42,361 nucleotides of DNA from Alphaproteobacteria bacterium (GTDB taxonomy: Bacteria; Pseudomonadota; Alphaproteobacteria; UBA9219; RGZA01): positions 1 through 42,361 of the forward strand of contig RGZA01000002.1 of the NCBI GenBank assembly GCA_010031785.1, read 5' to 3'. Within the stretch, counting starts at the first letter, position 1. Every line of letters begins with the position of its first letter. The notes beneath the pieces were generated by a model. It saw nothing but the letters and a program-made list of their open reading frames with translations, searched no databases and was not told the origin of the DNA. Positions 1 through 7,726 of the stretch are shown here, piece by piece. The translations under genes and the position numbers were made by a program.

Positions 1-1
1 G

Positions 2-517
2 GTGATGCGCCGCCACAAGAAAAACCTTGAAGGGCTGAATGTCACCATCTGCGGTGATGTACTGCACAGCCGCGTTGCGCGCTCCAACATTTTCCTGCTC
101 AATAAAATGGGCGCAAAGGTACGCGTGGTTGCACCGCTCACGCTGCTTCCAAAAGACATTGATCGCCTTGGTGTTGAAGTACACACACGCATGGAAACAG
201 GCGTAAAGGATGCCGACATTATCATGATGCTGCGTATTCAGAATGAACGCATGGAAGGCTCGTTTGTGCCTTCGGCGCGCGAATATTATCATTTCTTCGG
301 CCTTGATCGTAAGCGCCTTAACCTTGCCAAACCCGATGCGCTGATTATGCATCCTGGCCCCATGAACAGGGGTGTTGAAATTGACAGCGAAGTTGCCGAT
401 GACATTCATCGCAGCCTCATCCTCAATCAGGTGGAATATGGCGTAGCGGTGCGCATGGCCTGCCTTGATCTTGTCACCCGCCCCATGAGCAAACTGATGC
501 AAGAGGCCGCACAATGA
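2..517 (+). CDS. pyrB: aspartate carbamoyltransferase catalytic chain, C-terminal part (5' end outside window)
   Basis: This is the C-terminal, aspartate-binding half of aspartate carbamoyltransferase, which joins carbamoyl phosphate and aspartate in pyrimidine synthesis. The 171 visible residues carry the family signature [11 protein letters not shown] near residue 117 and an [12 protein letters not shown]-type Rossmann strand near residue 31. About 140 N-terminal residues with the carbamoyl-phosphate loop must lie upstream of the window, so the GTG/ATG at the window edge is not the real start. The gene ends with a 4-base ATGA overlap onto the next gene, a dihydroorotase homologue. That pairing is typical of bacteria in which the two proteins form one complex. 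Identification is firm; only the missing half is unknown. Confidence 0.95.
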   Translation: MMRRHKKNLEGLNVTICGDVLHSRVARSNIFLLNKMGAKVRVVAPLTLLPKDIDRLGVEVHTRMETGVKDADIIMMLRIQNERMEGSFVPSAREYYHFFGLDRKRLNLAKPDALIMHPGPMNRGVEIDSEVADDIHRSLILNQVEYGVAVRMACLDLVTRPMSKLMQEAAQ

Positions 518-1842
518 GTACCGCTGGGATTATGACTGGAAAAACTGCCTATACCAACGCCCGCCTGCTTGATCCGGCATCACGCATGGATGTCAAAGGC
601 ACGCTGATTGTTGAAAATGGCAAAATTGCTGATGTCGGTCCGCATATTGAAACCAAGAGTCTGGCAAATGATATTCAGATCGTGAACGCTGATGGTGGAT
701 GCTTGGCACCCGGCCTTGTCGATATAATGGTGCACACTGGCGAGCCCGGCAACGAACACAAAGAAACATTCCTAACGCTTGGCGAAACTGCCGCAGCAGG
801 AGGCGTGACGGCGATTGCCACCATGCCGGACACGCATCCGATTATCGATAACGTCGCAGGCGTTGCTTATATCGACCGCCGTGCGCGCCAAAGCAAAAGC
901 GTAAAGCATTTCCCCTATGCCGCCATGACCGTGCAATGCAAAGGCAAGGAAATGACCGAGCTTGGCCTACTTGCTGAAGCAGGCGCCGTTGGCTTCACCG
1001 ATGGTTTGCGCCCGGTTGATGATTTGAAACTGATGCGCCGCATCATGGCCTATTCACGTAACTTTGATTTGCTGTTACTGCAACAGCCGCTGCATCCAGG
1101 CCTTGCGCAAGGCGGCATGATGAATAGTGGTGAGCTGTGCACGCGTCTTGGCCTCCCCGGTATTCCGGAAGAAGCAGAACCTTTGCAGGTGATGATCGAT
1201 CTGCGTCTTGCCAAGGCAACGGGCGCACGCCTGCACATTGGCCCGGTCAGCATGGCAGAAAGCGTGCAATTGATCCGCGCGGCAAAAGCAAAAGGCCTGC
1301 GCGTAACCTGTTCAACCTCCCCGCATTATTTCACACTCACCGAAAATGATGTGGGCGATTACCGCACCTTTACAAAAATATTCCCGCCACTGCGTGATGA
1401 AGAAAACCGCAAGGCAATTGCCGAAGGCGTTGTGGATGGCACGATTGATGTCATCACCAGCAACCATCATCCGCAAGATATTGACGCCAAGCGTGTGCCG
1501 TTTGCGCAAGCAGAACCCGGGATTGTTGGCCTTGAAACATTATTGGCCCTCAGCCTGAAGCTCTATCACGATAACAAGGCAAGCCTCTCGCACGTCATAT
1601 CTACCATGACTAACAAGCCTGCGGATATTCTGCGCCTGCCACTGGGTCGCCTTACAAAAGGCGGTGCGGCCGATTTCATGATCTTTGATGCAGAAGAACC
1701 CTGGCGCATTGAAAATGACCGGCTACGTTCAAAATCCAAAAACTCACCTTACGAAACGCTTCCGGTTCAAGGGCGCGTCAAACATACCATTCTTGATGGC
1801 CGCCATGTGTTTGATGGCACCAAGCTCGCGGTGGCTGCTTAA
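514..1842 (+). CDS. pyrC': dihydroorotase-like protein, probably non-catalytic (pseudo-dihydroorotase partner of PyrB)
   Basis: This 442-residue protein has the full amidohydrolase fold of class I dihydroorotase, but most metal ligands are gone. The canonical DxHxH reads DIMVH near residue 69, so the first histidine is Met. The HCED segment reads QQPL. The HxxHVS segment reads HIGPVS, and the TDHAPH motif reads SNHHPQ. Structural motifs such as PPLR and the GLETLL-type segment remain. Known biology: several proteobacteria encode an inactive dihydroorotase directly after pyrB that is needed to assemble active aspartate carbamoyltransferase. The 4-base overlap with pyrB fits that role. I infer that it does not hydrolyse dihydroorotate and that a true PyrC lies elsewhere in the genome. 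Confidence 0.88.
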   Translation: MSTAGIMTGKTAYTNARLLDPASRMDVKGTLIVENGKIADVGPHIETKSLANDIQIVNADGGCLAPGLVDIMVHTGEPGNEHKETFLTLGETAAAGGVTAIATMPDTHPIIDNVAGVAYIDRRARQSKSVKHFPYAAMTVQCKGKEMTELGLLAEAGAVGFTDGLRPVDDLKLMRRIMAYSRNFDLLLLQQPLHPGLAQGGMMNSGELCTRLGLPGIPEEAEPLQVMIDLRLAKATGARLHIGPVSMAESVQLIRAAKAKGLRVTCSTSPHYFTLTENDVGDYRTFTKIFPPLRDEENRKAIAEGVVDGTIDVITSNHHPQDIDAKRVPFAQAEPGIVGLETLLALSLKLYHDNKASLSHVISTMTNKPADILRLPLGRLTKGGAADFMIFDAEEPWRIENDRLRSKSKNSPYETLPVQGRVKHTILDGRHVFDGTKLAVAA

Positions 1843-1850
1843 AGGTTCTT

Positions 1851-2477
1851 ATGTCTCCTACGCCTTCTGAATACCAGTATCTTATCTATGCATTGCTGCT
1901 TGGTTCATACCTGCTCGGTTCGATCCCATTTGGATTAATCCTGACAAAACTCGCTGGCCATGGTGATATTCGCACCATTGGCTCAGGCAATATTGGTGCA
2001 ACCAATGTTTTGCGCACAGGCAATAAACCGCTCGCCATCCTCACCTTGCTGCTGGATGGCGGTAAGGGCGCACTCGCAGTTTGTATCGGCCACCTGCTCA
2101 CAAACGATAACGCACTCATAGGGATGCTGATGGGCCTGTGCGCGGTTGTTGGCCATATCTTTCCAGTCTTTTTAAAATTCAAAGGCGGCAAAGGCGTTGC
2201 CACCGCCATCGGCTTTTACCTGATGCTATCTTGGCAACTCGGTCTTGCGGTTATTGCCATGTGGTTGCTCATTGCATTTGTGTTGCGTAAATCTTCCGCT
2301 GCTGCGATTGCAGCAATTGGCGGCGCACCCATTTTTGCATGGTTCCTTGATATGCCGGAATTCAGCCTCTATCTCATGGCGCTTTCTGCCCTAATCATCT
2401 ATCGCCACCGCGATAATATTGATCGCCTGCTCAAAGGCACCGAACCTTCCATCGGGAATAAAGGCGGAAAAAGATAA
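1851..2477 (+). CDS. plsY: acyl-phosphate:glycerol-3-phosphate acyltransferase PlsY
   Basis: PlsY is an inner-membrane enzyme that transfers an acyl group from acyl phosphate to glycerol-3-phosphate, the first step of phospholipid synthesis. The 208 residues give about five hydrophobic segments. The three cytoplasmic motifs are visible: GSIPFG at residue 23, GSGNIGATNVLR near 43, and KFKGGKGVATAIG near 105. Length matches the family. It starts 8 bases after the dihydroorotase-like gene, and its TAA shares one base with the ATG of dprA, so it sits in one transcription unit with both. The call is secure. Confidence 0.97.
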   Translation: MSPTPSEYQYLIYALLLGSYLLGSIPFGLILTKLAGHGDIRTIGSGNIGATNVLRTGNKPLAILTLLLDGGKGALAVCIGHLLTNDNALIGMLMGLCAVVGHIFPVFLKFKGGKGVATAIGFYLMLSWQLGLAVIAMWLLIAFVLRKSSAAAIAAIGGAPIFAWFLDMPEFSLYLMALSALIIYRHRDNIDRLLKGTEPSIGNKGGKR

Positions 2478-3595
2478 TGCTGCCACCCAAAGCGCTCACT
2501 GATGAAGAACGGTTAAACTGGCTGCGGCTTATTCGCACCGAGCATGTTGGGCCAATCACCTTCTATAAATTGCTGGAACGGTTTGGCAGCGTTGATAGCG
2601 CCATTCGCAACGCACCTGATCTTGCCAAGCGCGCTGGTGGTAAAAAGCAACTGGTGATTGCTAGCCGCGAAAGCGCAGAAAAAGAAATACAGGCACTTAC
2701 CAAAACGGGGGGCTTTATGCTCGCCGCATGTGAGTCCGATTATCCAACATACCTGCGCGCGATTGAAGATGCCCCGCCGATCATCAGTGTGAAGGGCCAG
2801 CGCAGTGCGCTTAATAGCAAGCAGATGATCGCCATGGTTGGCTCGCGCAATGCATCGCTTAACGGGCGACAATTTGCCGAACGCATTGCGCGTGATTGTG
2901 GGCAAGCAAATATGATGGTGATTTCCGGTTTAGCGCGCGGGATTGATACCGCTGCACATCAGGGCGCCCTGAAAACGGGTACCATCGCCGTGGTTGCTGG
3001 CGGTATTGATGTGATTTATCCCGAAGAAAACGCCAAGCTTTATCAAGCCATCTTGGAAAAAGGCGCGATCATCGCGGAAAGCCCGTTTGGCACAGCGCCC
3101 ACCAACCGCCATTTCCCCAAGCGCAACCGCATCATCTCCGGTGTGAGCGAAGGCGTGCTTGTCATTGAAGCGGTTGAACATTCGGGCTCACTCATCACAG
3201 CGCGCATGGCGCTTGAACAGGGCCGTGAAGTGCTGGCCGTGCCCGGCTCCCCGCTCGATCCACGCAGCAAGGGCAATAATAATCTGCTGCGCCAAGGCGC
3301 CACATTAGTTGAAAACGCGCAGGATATTATCAACGGCCTGTCGCGCCATCCGCATCATATGGCGGAACCCACATCCTTTTTCACCGAGCGCGATGAACCC
3401 TTATCGGATGATGAAATCGCCCACGCGCGAACAAAAATTCTTGAAACCCTTGGCCCTGTTGCCGTGCGCATTGATGAACTGATCCGCGATATCGATATGC
3501 CTGCATCGATGGTCCTTGCTGCTCTGTTAGAGCTCGAACTTGCAGGCCGCGCCGCGCGGCAGCCAGGGCAATATGTAGTGTTATTATCCGAATAA
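2477..3595 (+). CDS. dprA: DNA-processing protein DprA (Smf)
   Basis: DprA binds incoming single-stranded DNA and loads RecA during natural transformation. The 372 residues show a helix-hairpin-type N-terminal region (about 1-75) and a Rossmann-like DprA core with GSRNAS near residue 122 and SGLARGIDTAAHQGAL near 154. The SLITARMALEQGREVLAVPGSP-like stretch near 242 is also present. The last roughly 65 residues form a winged-helix domain. The start codon overlaps the plsY stop by one base. The 3' end overlaps the convergent NlpC/P60 gene by 12 bases. Together with the pilus/secretion-like cluster at 11-18.5 kb, the gene hints at, but does not prove, DNA-uptake ability. Confidence 0.97.
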   Translation: MLPPKALTDEERLNWLRLIRTEHVGPITFYKLLERFGSVDSAIRNAPDLAKRAGGKKQLVIASRESAEKEIQALTKTGGFMLAACESDYPTYLRAIEDAPPIISVKGQRSALNSKQMIAMVGSRNASLNGRQFAERIARDCGQANMMVISGLARGIDTAAHQGALKTGTIAVVAGGIDVIYPEENAKLYQAILEKGAIIAESPFGTAPTNRHFPKRNRIISGVSEGVLVIEAVEHSGSLITARMALEQGREVLAVPGSPLDPRSKGNNNLLRQGATLVENAQDIINGLSRHPHHMAEPTSFFTERDEPLSDDEIAHARTKILETLGPVAVRIDELIRDIDMPASMVLAALLELELAGRAARQPGQYVVLLSE

Positions 3596-4420
3596 CCGCC
3601 GTGCGCAGATGATCTTGCTGCCGCGCGCTACAACATCCGCCAGTGGTTCAACCACAGCGCAGCCATGAAAGGCATTGGCATGCAAAAGCGCATTCTGGTC
3701 GGCCATGATCCCGACATGTCCAGAAAAGAACACCAGATCGCCACGGTGTAATGTTGAATGATCCACAACGAGCTTACCAAGGCTTTCTGCCTGCATATCG
3801 CTATCACGCGGGCATGCAATTCCCGCCGCTTCCAGCGCCAATTGCACAAGGCCGGAGCAATCAAGGCCAAGGGACGTATTCCCGCCCCATAAATAAGGCG
3901 CGCCGAGCATACGCCCTGCGGTAAACACAATATCGCGCTCCCGCCACTCAGTGATTGGCGCCAGATGATGCGCATGCACAAACCCACCGCCTTTTAATTC
4001 ACAAAACTTTTCGCCTTTTTTGACTATTTCCACCGCGCTGAAAAAAGTCAGTGTGTCGAGCGGCGGCGATTTAATCGAAGCATCCGGAAATAAAAACGAT
4101 GTCAGTTTTTTAATGCGGTGGGTTGGCGTTTGCGCATCTGGCGTAAAACCATCCGCGGCTACATACCCCACATAGCCATCGCGCTCACATTGCCCCCAAT
4201 GCCAGCCATCCTTAAGTTCGTAGGATGTAAAGGCATCGCCATAACGCAACTCGCTCACCTGCTCGGTATTTATGGCTGGTGTTTTGCGCAATGCCGCCCT
4301 GCCCTTTTTCAAGGTAAGCAATTGCCCTGCGCTATAAGCAGACGCAACAACAACTAAGCGCAACTTCTCTGCGGCAATATCGGTGCGATACGGGTTTATG
4401 CGGGGGTCAAGGGAGGCCAT
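3584..4420 (-). CDS. NlpC/P60 family cell-wall peptidase with SH3-like domains
   Basis: This 278-residue protein is a predicted cysteine peptidase cutting peptidoglycan stem peptides. The first half holds SH3-like segments (a YGDAFTSYELKDGWHWGQ-type strand near residue 60). The second half is NlpC/P60, with the catalytic cysteine in LDCSGLVQ near 186, a histidine in GHVGIM near 230 and a HANAFH segment near 242. No signal peptide is visible, which is common for alphaproteobacterial members whose export route is unclear. An AGAGAGG ribosome site lies just before the ATG. The gene starts 12 bases after the MarR gene, so the two are probably co-transcribed. It overlaps dprA tail to tail. Confidence 0.93.
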   Translation of the reverse strand: MASLDPRINPYRTDIAAEKLRLVVVASAYSAGQLLTLKKGRAALRKTPAINTEQVSELRYGDAFTSYELKDGWHWGQCERDGYVGYVAADGFTPDAQTPTHRIKKLTSFLFPDASIKSPPLDTLTFFSAVEIVKKGEKFCELKGGGFVHAHHLAPITEWRERDIVFTAGRMLGAPYLWGGNTSLGLDCSGLVQLALEAAGIACPRDSDMQAESLGKLVVDHSTLHRGDLVFFSGHVGIMADQNALLHANAFHGCAVVEPLADVVARGSKIICARRLFG

Positions 4421-4432
4421 AGGACCTCTCTC

Positions 4433-4864
4433 TTATGCGGCTTGTACTTCGCTTGCGTTGGCTTCCTCATCCGCTTGTTCTTTGGCCATTTGTGCTAGTT
4501 CAAGGAAGATGGAAGGCTTAAGCTGCTCATCAGCGGTACTGTCGGCTTCCTGAATGCTTTTCACGAAATCTACAAGGAATGATGAACCTTTAACGGTGCG
4601 CTGCACTAAAACGTTCCGCTTGTCTTTTTCATCGCGGCGACGCTTTACAAAATCAAGTTCGCCAAGGCGATCAAGCGCACGGCTAATCGCAGGCTTTGAA
4701 ATATTGAGATAGCTGGCAAGACCGCGCACGGTGTGCGGACCTTCCTCCAGATACACAGTCAGCATCAATGCCATTTGGCGAGCGGAAAGGTCTGGACCTT
4801 TACTACGTACACCTGTTACCAAAACTTTGCGCCACACATTGAGCGCGCGAACATCTAAATTCAC
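4433..4864 (-). CDS. MarR-family winged-helix transcriptional regulator
   Basis: The protein has a MarR-type winged helix. DLSARQMALMLTVYL leads into the recognition helix NISKPAISRALDRL, followed by a wing with RRRDEKDKRNVLV. The same sequence pattern is widespread in Alphaproteobacteria. I prefer the GTG at 4864 (143 aa), because a GGAG lies 8 bases upstream. The ATG at 4921 would add 19 residues and has no Shine-Dalgarno sequence. With the short start, the inverted repeat at 4895-4910 falls just upstream of the gene, where an autoregulatory operator would be expected. The gene precedes the NlpC/P60 gene by 12 bases. The ligand and targets cannot be read from sequence. Confidence 0.85.
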   Translation of the reverse strand: MNLDVRALNVWRKVLVTGVRSKGPDLSARQMALMLTVYLEEGPHTVRGLASYLNISKPAISRALDRLGELDFVKRRRDEKDKRNVLVQRTVKGSSFLVDFVKSIQEADSTADEQLKPSIFLELAQMAKEQADEEANASEVQAA

Positions 4865-4894
4865 TTTAGCAACTCCGGAAAAATGACTGAATCG

Positions 4895-4910
4895 ACTAGA
4901 AGTCCCTAGT
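4895..4910. promoter_or_regulatory. inverted repeat upstream of the MarR gene, candidate operator
   Basis: ACTAG and CTAGT form a perfect 5-base inverted repeat around a 6-base spacer, 31 bases before the preferred GTG start of the MarR gene. MarR dimers bind such spaced palindromes and often repress their own gene. The arms are short, so a chance match is possible. Confidence 0.35.
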
Positions 4911-5003
4911 GTGCGACGCATTTGTTAAAACTGCAAGGGGGTCACGTTAATGATTTTGGCAAGTGTGACTTTTGCGTTTAATACCTTGTTTCGAATCACT
5001 TTT

Positions 5004-5267
5004 TTAAGGGGTTTCTGCCGTGCAGGAAACTGCTGGTCGTGCGCCCTGATCAATAAAGCAATAGCTGACATAGCCGGTATTGACGTTCACGCGGAATACC
5101 CCGGCAGCGGCAGTGGGGTTGCTATGCTGCATCAACATATAGGGCCCAAGGCTGCGTCCTGTCTGCGGCGCGGCCATTGCGACTCCCACAAGATTAAGTG
5201 CGCCAATAACGACCAACGCACCCACCAGCGCGCATAAGCTATAAGGTAGAATTTTTGAAATGGACAT
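5004..5267 (-). CDS. small secreted or membrane-anchored protein, unknown function
   Basis: This 87-residue protein begins with a basic residue and a long hydrophobic stretch (about residues 7-32) ending in an AMA-AP type signal-peptidase site, so mature export to the periplasm is likely. The remainder has two cysteines (in YCFID and VSCTAE) that could form a disulfide. A GGGAGG ribosome site 7 bases before the ATG supports translation. It is a single-gene unit between the MarR gene and another small gene. I do not recognise the family. Confidence 0.7.
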   Translation of the reverse strand: MSISKILPYSLCALVGALVVIGALNLVGVAMAAPQTGRSLGPYMLMQHSNPTAAAGVFRVNVNTGYVSYCFIDQGARPAVSCTAETP

Positions 5268-5358
5268 TCGCAGAGCCTCCCCAAAGAATATGAGGGGTCA
5301 CTATAATACGCTATTGGATATCGTGTAAGTGATGCTGTAGGCGATTCAGGGAAAAAGA

Positions 5359-5682
5359 TTAGCCAGCTTTTTGCTGATCCATAGGCCCCAGTGCCAACGC
5401 ATCCTGGCGATCTTTCCATTCCATCAGGAAATGCACCGCTTCGTTGTAATCATCGCTTTTAAGATCTTCAACGCGTGAAATGCTAAACGAATCAAGGAAT
5501 GTTTGCTGCAATTCTTCAACCGATCCATCGGTTTCAACAGCCGTGTAAGCCAGCAGGCTCAGCAAAGACATTTGCTCGGATTTATTGATTGTCTTATGAC
5601 CACGCAATAACCAGCGCATCATATCAAAGCGATCAAAACGACCGAAGCGACTTTTAAGAATGTCATCAAGTGAGTTAGCCAT
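5359..5682 (-). CDS. small hypothetical protein, predicted helical
   Basis: This 107-residue protein looks soluble, acidic and mostly helical, with no membrane segment or signal. It contains a SLLSLLAYTAVETDGSVEEL segment and a C-terminal part rich in charged residues. A GGTGGA sequence sits about 12 bases before the ATG. The codon usage looks like that of the neighbouring genes. Gaps of about 90-140 bases on both sides suggest its own transcription unit. I do not recognise a domain, and the function is unknown. Confidence 0.65.
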   Translation of the reverse strand: MANSLDDILKSRFGRFDRFDMMRWLLRGHKTINKSEQMSLLSLLAYTAVETDGSVEELQQTFLDSFSISRVEDLKSDDYNEAVHFLMEWKDRQDALALGPMDQQKAG

Positions 5683-5768
5683 GCGTTTCTATTCCACCAA
5701 ATTTGAACTTTATGATTACGTTTATCAGCTTACGAAAACTGTATCACAAAAAAAGCCAAAAATTTGAA

Positions 5769-5786
5769 AGTAATAACGTCATTACT
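5769..5786 (-). terminator. weak stem-loop after rpmJ, possible terminator
   Basis: AGTAAT and ATTACT form a 6-base stem with a 6-base loop about 35 bases past the rpmJ stop. On the rpmJ strand it is followed by a T-rich stretch (TTCAAATTTTTGG). The stem is AT-rich, so termination strength is doubtful. Confidence 0.3.
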
Positions 5787-5819
5787 CTAAAAAATGCATC
5801 AATCCTGTTAATAACGCGA

Positions 5820-5945
5820 TTAACCTTGGCGTGCTTTATAACGCTTCTTGAGCTTGTTAATAATGTATACGCGACCTTTACGACGTACCAAGATGCAATT
5901 TGCATCGCGCTTACGCAGGCCCTTCAATGAGTTAGCAACTTTCAT
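5820..5945 (-). CDS. rpmJ: 50S ribosomal protein L36
   Basis: A 41-codon gene on the minus strand encodes a very basic protein beginning [17 protein letters not shown] and ending KKRYKARQG, the pattern of bacterial L36. Only one cysteine is present, so this is the zinc-free form of L36. That form is usual in Alphaproteobacteria, where it stands alone rather than in the spc operon. An AAGGA ribosome site lies 8 bases before the ATG. A promoter with TTGACT and CTAGTT spaced by 17 bases is placed just upstream. Confidence 0.95.
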   Translation of the reverse strand: MKVANSLKGLRKRDANCILVRRKGRVYIINKLKKRYKARQG

Positions 5946-5982
5946 AGCATTAATCCTTATCTTTCTGATCTCAGGTGCGGGA

Positions 5983-6011
5983 AACTAGGCGATCCCCACC
6001 CCCTAAGTCAA
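5983..6011 (-). promoter_or_regulatory. promoter for rpmJ
   Basis: On the minus strand TTGACT (6011-6006) and CTAGTT (5988-5983) are separated by 17 bases. The CTTGAC-type -35 box is typical of strongly expressed alphaproteobacterial translation genes. Transcription would start about 30 bases before the rpmJ ATG. Confidence 0.55.
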
Positions 6012-6056
6012 GCAAAACCGCTGTTATTTTTTGGCCGTTATAGCGGGAGTGCTTGA
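6008..6056. promoter_or_regulatory. 49-base dyad between back-to-back promoters
   Basis: TCAAGCA (6008-6014) pairs with TGCTTGA (6050-6056). Inside it, CCGCT (6018-6022) pairs with AGCGG (6042-6046), with a 3x3 internal loop between the two stems. The outer arms are the two opposed -35 regions, CTTGACT leftward and CTTGATT rightward. The dyad therefore marks the symmetrical centre of a divergent promoter. It could also be a binding site for a dimeric regulator. Confidence 0.5.
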
Positions 6057-6081
6057 TTAACACATAGGCGCGAATTATATA
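6053..6081 (+). promoter_or_regulatory. rightward promoter, probably for phoH or a leader RNA
   Basis: TTGATT (6053-6058) and TATATA (6076-6081) are separated by exactly 17 bases. The next annotated start is phoH at 6456, so a transcript from here would have a leader of about 370 bases. That leader holds a DnaA box, a direct repeat and a 65-codon open frame. Confidence 0.5.
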
Positions 6082-6168
6082 AAGAATCAAAGGAATCAGT
6101 AACAATGCAGCTCATGTTGCAGTACGGTAATAATGGTTAAACGTCTAATTAACTTTTTAAGCCTAAAC

Positions 6169-6177
6169 TGTGGATAA
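6169..6177 (-). promoter_or_regulatory. perfect DnaA box
   Basis: TGTGGATAA is the reverse complement of TTATCCACA, the consensus DnaA box. It is the only perfect copy I see in this 510-base intergenic region. A single box suggests DnaA-dependent control rather than an origin. Confidence 0.4.
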
Positions 6178-6185
6178 GTGGGGTT

Positions 6186-6210
6186 TAAAACGTTAACAGT
6201 CTAAAACGTT
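6186..6210 (+). repeat. direct repeat TAAAACGTT x2, 16 bp apart
   Basis: TAAAACGTT occurs at 6186-6194 and again at 6202-6210, start to start 16 bases apart. The second copy also belongs to a CTAAA-ACG-TTTAG inverted repeat. This is a plausible protein-binding pair in the phoH leader or promoter region. No known factor is assigned. Confidence 0.4.
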
Positions 6211-6265
6211 TAGGTCACATTAGGGTAACGGGGCTTTAAGTCCCACATCCGGAAGGAGAACGGCG

Positions 6266-6463
6266 ATAAATAATCGCTTTGATCTCAACATTGAAAAAGA
6301 AATTGCGCACCGCGCTAGCGGACCTTTTGTCCCAAAATTAAAAAATAGAATATTCATCTCCCAATCGAAACTTTATTTCAAACCGTTCACTCTCAGTATG
6401 GGCGTCGCTCATGCTGTTTTTGAAGCTACCGCCCTCACAACATGGAGAAACCTATATGGGTAA
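6266..6463 (+). other. possible 65-codon open frame with a strong ribosome site but an ATA start
   Basis: GGAAGGAG (6251-6258) is a strong Shine-Dalgarno sequence with no ATG, GTG or TTG at usable distance. In the frame 7 bases downstream lies ATA AAT AAT CGC, followed by 65 open codons that end at a TAA overlapping the phoH start (6456-6458) by 8 bases. The overlap resembles translational coupling. The peptide is basic and has no recognised domain. It may be a leader peptide with a non-AUG start, a gene that lost its ATG, or chance. Confidence 0.22.
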
Positions 6464-7205
6464 ACGCTCGGATAAGTTCCAGAGTAACAAACGTGGTGCT
6501 GAAAACAGAAAATCAAATATAGAGGTTCTGTTTAATCAAAAATGGTCACCGATCAAGGAAGAAGAAGATCGCCGCGATCAAAGCTATATCCGAAAAATAA
6601 AACCGCAGAATAATAATCAGGCGCGACTGATGGAAGCGCTGGCAACGCATAACCTTACGCTGGCGGTGGGTCCTGCCGGTACTGGTAAAACCTATCTTGC
6701 AATCAGTGCGGCGGTTGAAGCGCTTGAAGCAGGAACAGTTGACCGAATCATCCTCTCCCGCCCTGCAATTGAAGCTGGTGAAAGCATCGGCTTCTTGCCA
6801 GGGGATTTACAGGAGAAAATGGCTCCCTATCTTCGCCCACTTTATGACGCACTGAATGACCGCATCGGTGGCAAGCGCTTGAAACAGCATTTGCAGGATG
6901 GCGCGATTGAAATCGCCCCCATCGGCTATATGCGTGGACGTACGCTCAACAATGCCTTCGTGGTAATTGATGAAGTACAGAACTGCACCTATGGGCAGCT
7001 TAAGATGCTTCTCACCCGCCTTGGCTGGCATTCAACCATGGTACTTACAGGCGATCCTGATCAAAGCGATTTGCTTCCGGGCATGTCAGGCTTTGCCGAT
7101 ATCGCCAAAAAGCTCGATGGGATTAAAGGCATTGCGGTGGTTCAACTTGAAGCCGCCGACGTTGTCCGCCATCCCCTTGTTGCGAGCATGCTGACGAAGA
7201 TTTAG
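6456..7205 (+). CDS. PhoH-like ATPase
   Basis: This 249-residue protein belongs to the PhoH P-loop ATPase family, cytoplasmic proteins linked to RNA metabolism and stress. The Walker A motif GPAGTGKT is at residues 72-79. A Walker B-type FVVIDEVQN lies near 165, followed by LTGDPDQSDL. The preceding RPAIEAGESIGFLPGDLQEKM block is diagnostic of the family. I chose the ATG at 6456 because a GGAG lies 8 bases upstream and the N-terminal MGKRSDKF region fits the family. The upstream ATG at 6411 has no ribosome site. It lacks the KH domain of the PhoL type, so it is a short PhoH. It is probably expressed from the promoter at 6053-6081. Confidence 0.92.
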   Translation: MGKRSDKFQSNKRGAENRKSNIEVLFNQKWSPIKEEEDRRDQSYIRKIKPQNNNQARLMEALATHNLTLAVGPAGTGKTYLAISAAVEALEAGTVDRIILSRPAIEAGESIGFLPGDLQEKMAPYLRPLYDALNDRIGGKRLKQHLQDGAIEIAPIGYMRGRTLNNAFVVIDEVQNCTYGQLKMLLTRLGWHSTMVLTGDPDQSDLLPGMSGFADIAKKLDGIKGIAVVQLEAADVVRHPLVASMLTKI

Positions 7206-7234
7206 AATACGCTCTGAATAAAGATCAGGTGTTA

Positions 7235-7253
7235 TCCCGGGCTTGTCCCGGGA
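7235..7253. repeat. palindromic element TCCCGGG-CTTGT-CCCGGGA after phoH
   Basis: Two perfect 7-base GC-rich arms flank a 5-base loop in the phoH-atpI gap. There is no following T run, so it is not a classical terminator. The CCCGGGCTTGTCCCGGGA core resembles short extragenic palindromes scattered through alphaproteobacterial genomes. It may stabilise the 3' end of the phoH mRNA. Confidence 0.55.
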
Positions 7254-7331
7254 GCATCCCTGTAAACACTTGATAAACACGTGCCGTGGCAGAGAGATGA
7301 CAAATCAGCACAGCCACGATATAATCCACCA

Positions 7332-7697
7332 ATGAAAACTGATCTGGATAAAAAAATTCGTGCATTTGAAAAAGTGCGTGCCGATGACAAAGCGCCGATG
7401 TTTGGCAAAAGGACCAGTTCGGGTGCAGGCCGCGCAGGCTATGAATTTATCATCGCCACGCTGTTTTTTGCAGGCATCGGTTTTTTGATCGATATTCAGC
7501 TTGATACAAAACCATGGATCACGCTTGGTATGTTTTTCCTTGGCTTTATCACCGGTGCTTACAATGCCTGGCGTTCCTTGAATGTGGATAGTGAAACGGT
7601 TGGCGCAAAATACAAATCCGCGCCAAAAGTAGCGCTGGATGCACATGATATCGAATTGCCCCATGCGCGCAGAAATGATCACGATCATCCCCTTTAA
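7332..7697 (+). CDS. atpI: ATP synthase accessory protein AtpI (AtpZ/AtpI family)
   Basis: AtpI is a small inner-membrane protein that assists assembly of the ATP synthase c-ring. The 121 residues show two transmembrane helices (about 37-57 and 64-85) with the family pattern GIGFLIDIQLDTKPWITLGMFF broken by a short loop. The tail is polar and histidine/aspartate-rich. The ATG at 7332 gives the usual family length. The longer frame from 7281 is not needed, although no strong ribosome site is visible for either. A clear intrinsic terminator and a new promoter separate it from atpB, so it is not strictly in the atpBEF transcript. Confidence 0.88.
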   Translation: MKTDLDKKIRAFEKVRADDKAPMFGKRTSSGAGRAGYEFIIATLFFAGIGFLIDIQLDTKPWITLGMFFLGFITGAYNAWRSLNVDSETVGAKYKSAPKVALDAHDIELPHARRNDHDHPL

Positions 7698-7726
7698 GCT
7701 GTTCAGCCTATCTTGAACTTCAGAAT

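Noticed and set aside
5946-6240. Possible chromosomal origin because of a DnaA box and AT-rich DNA
   Set aside because: Only one perfect box is visible, with no cluster of boxes, no dnaA or hemE nearby and no clear unwinding element.
6411-6455. Earlier phoH start at the ATG at 6411
   Set aside because: No ribosome site, whereas GGAG stands 8 bases before the ATG at 6456.
7235-7253. CCCGGG hairpin as a phoH terminator
   Set aside because: The stem is good but no T run follows on either strand. It is listed as a palindromic repeat instead.
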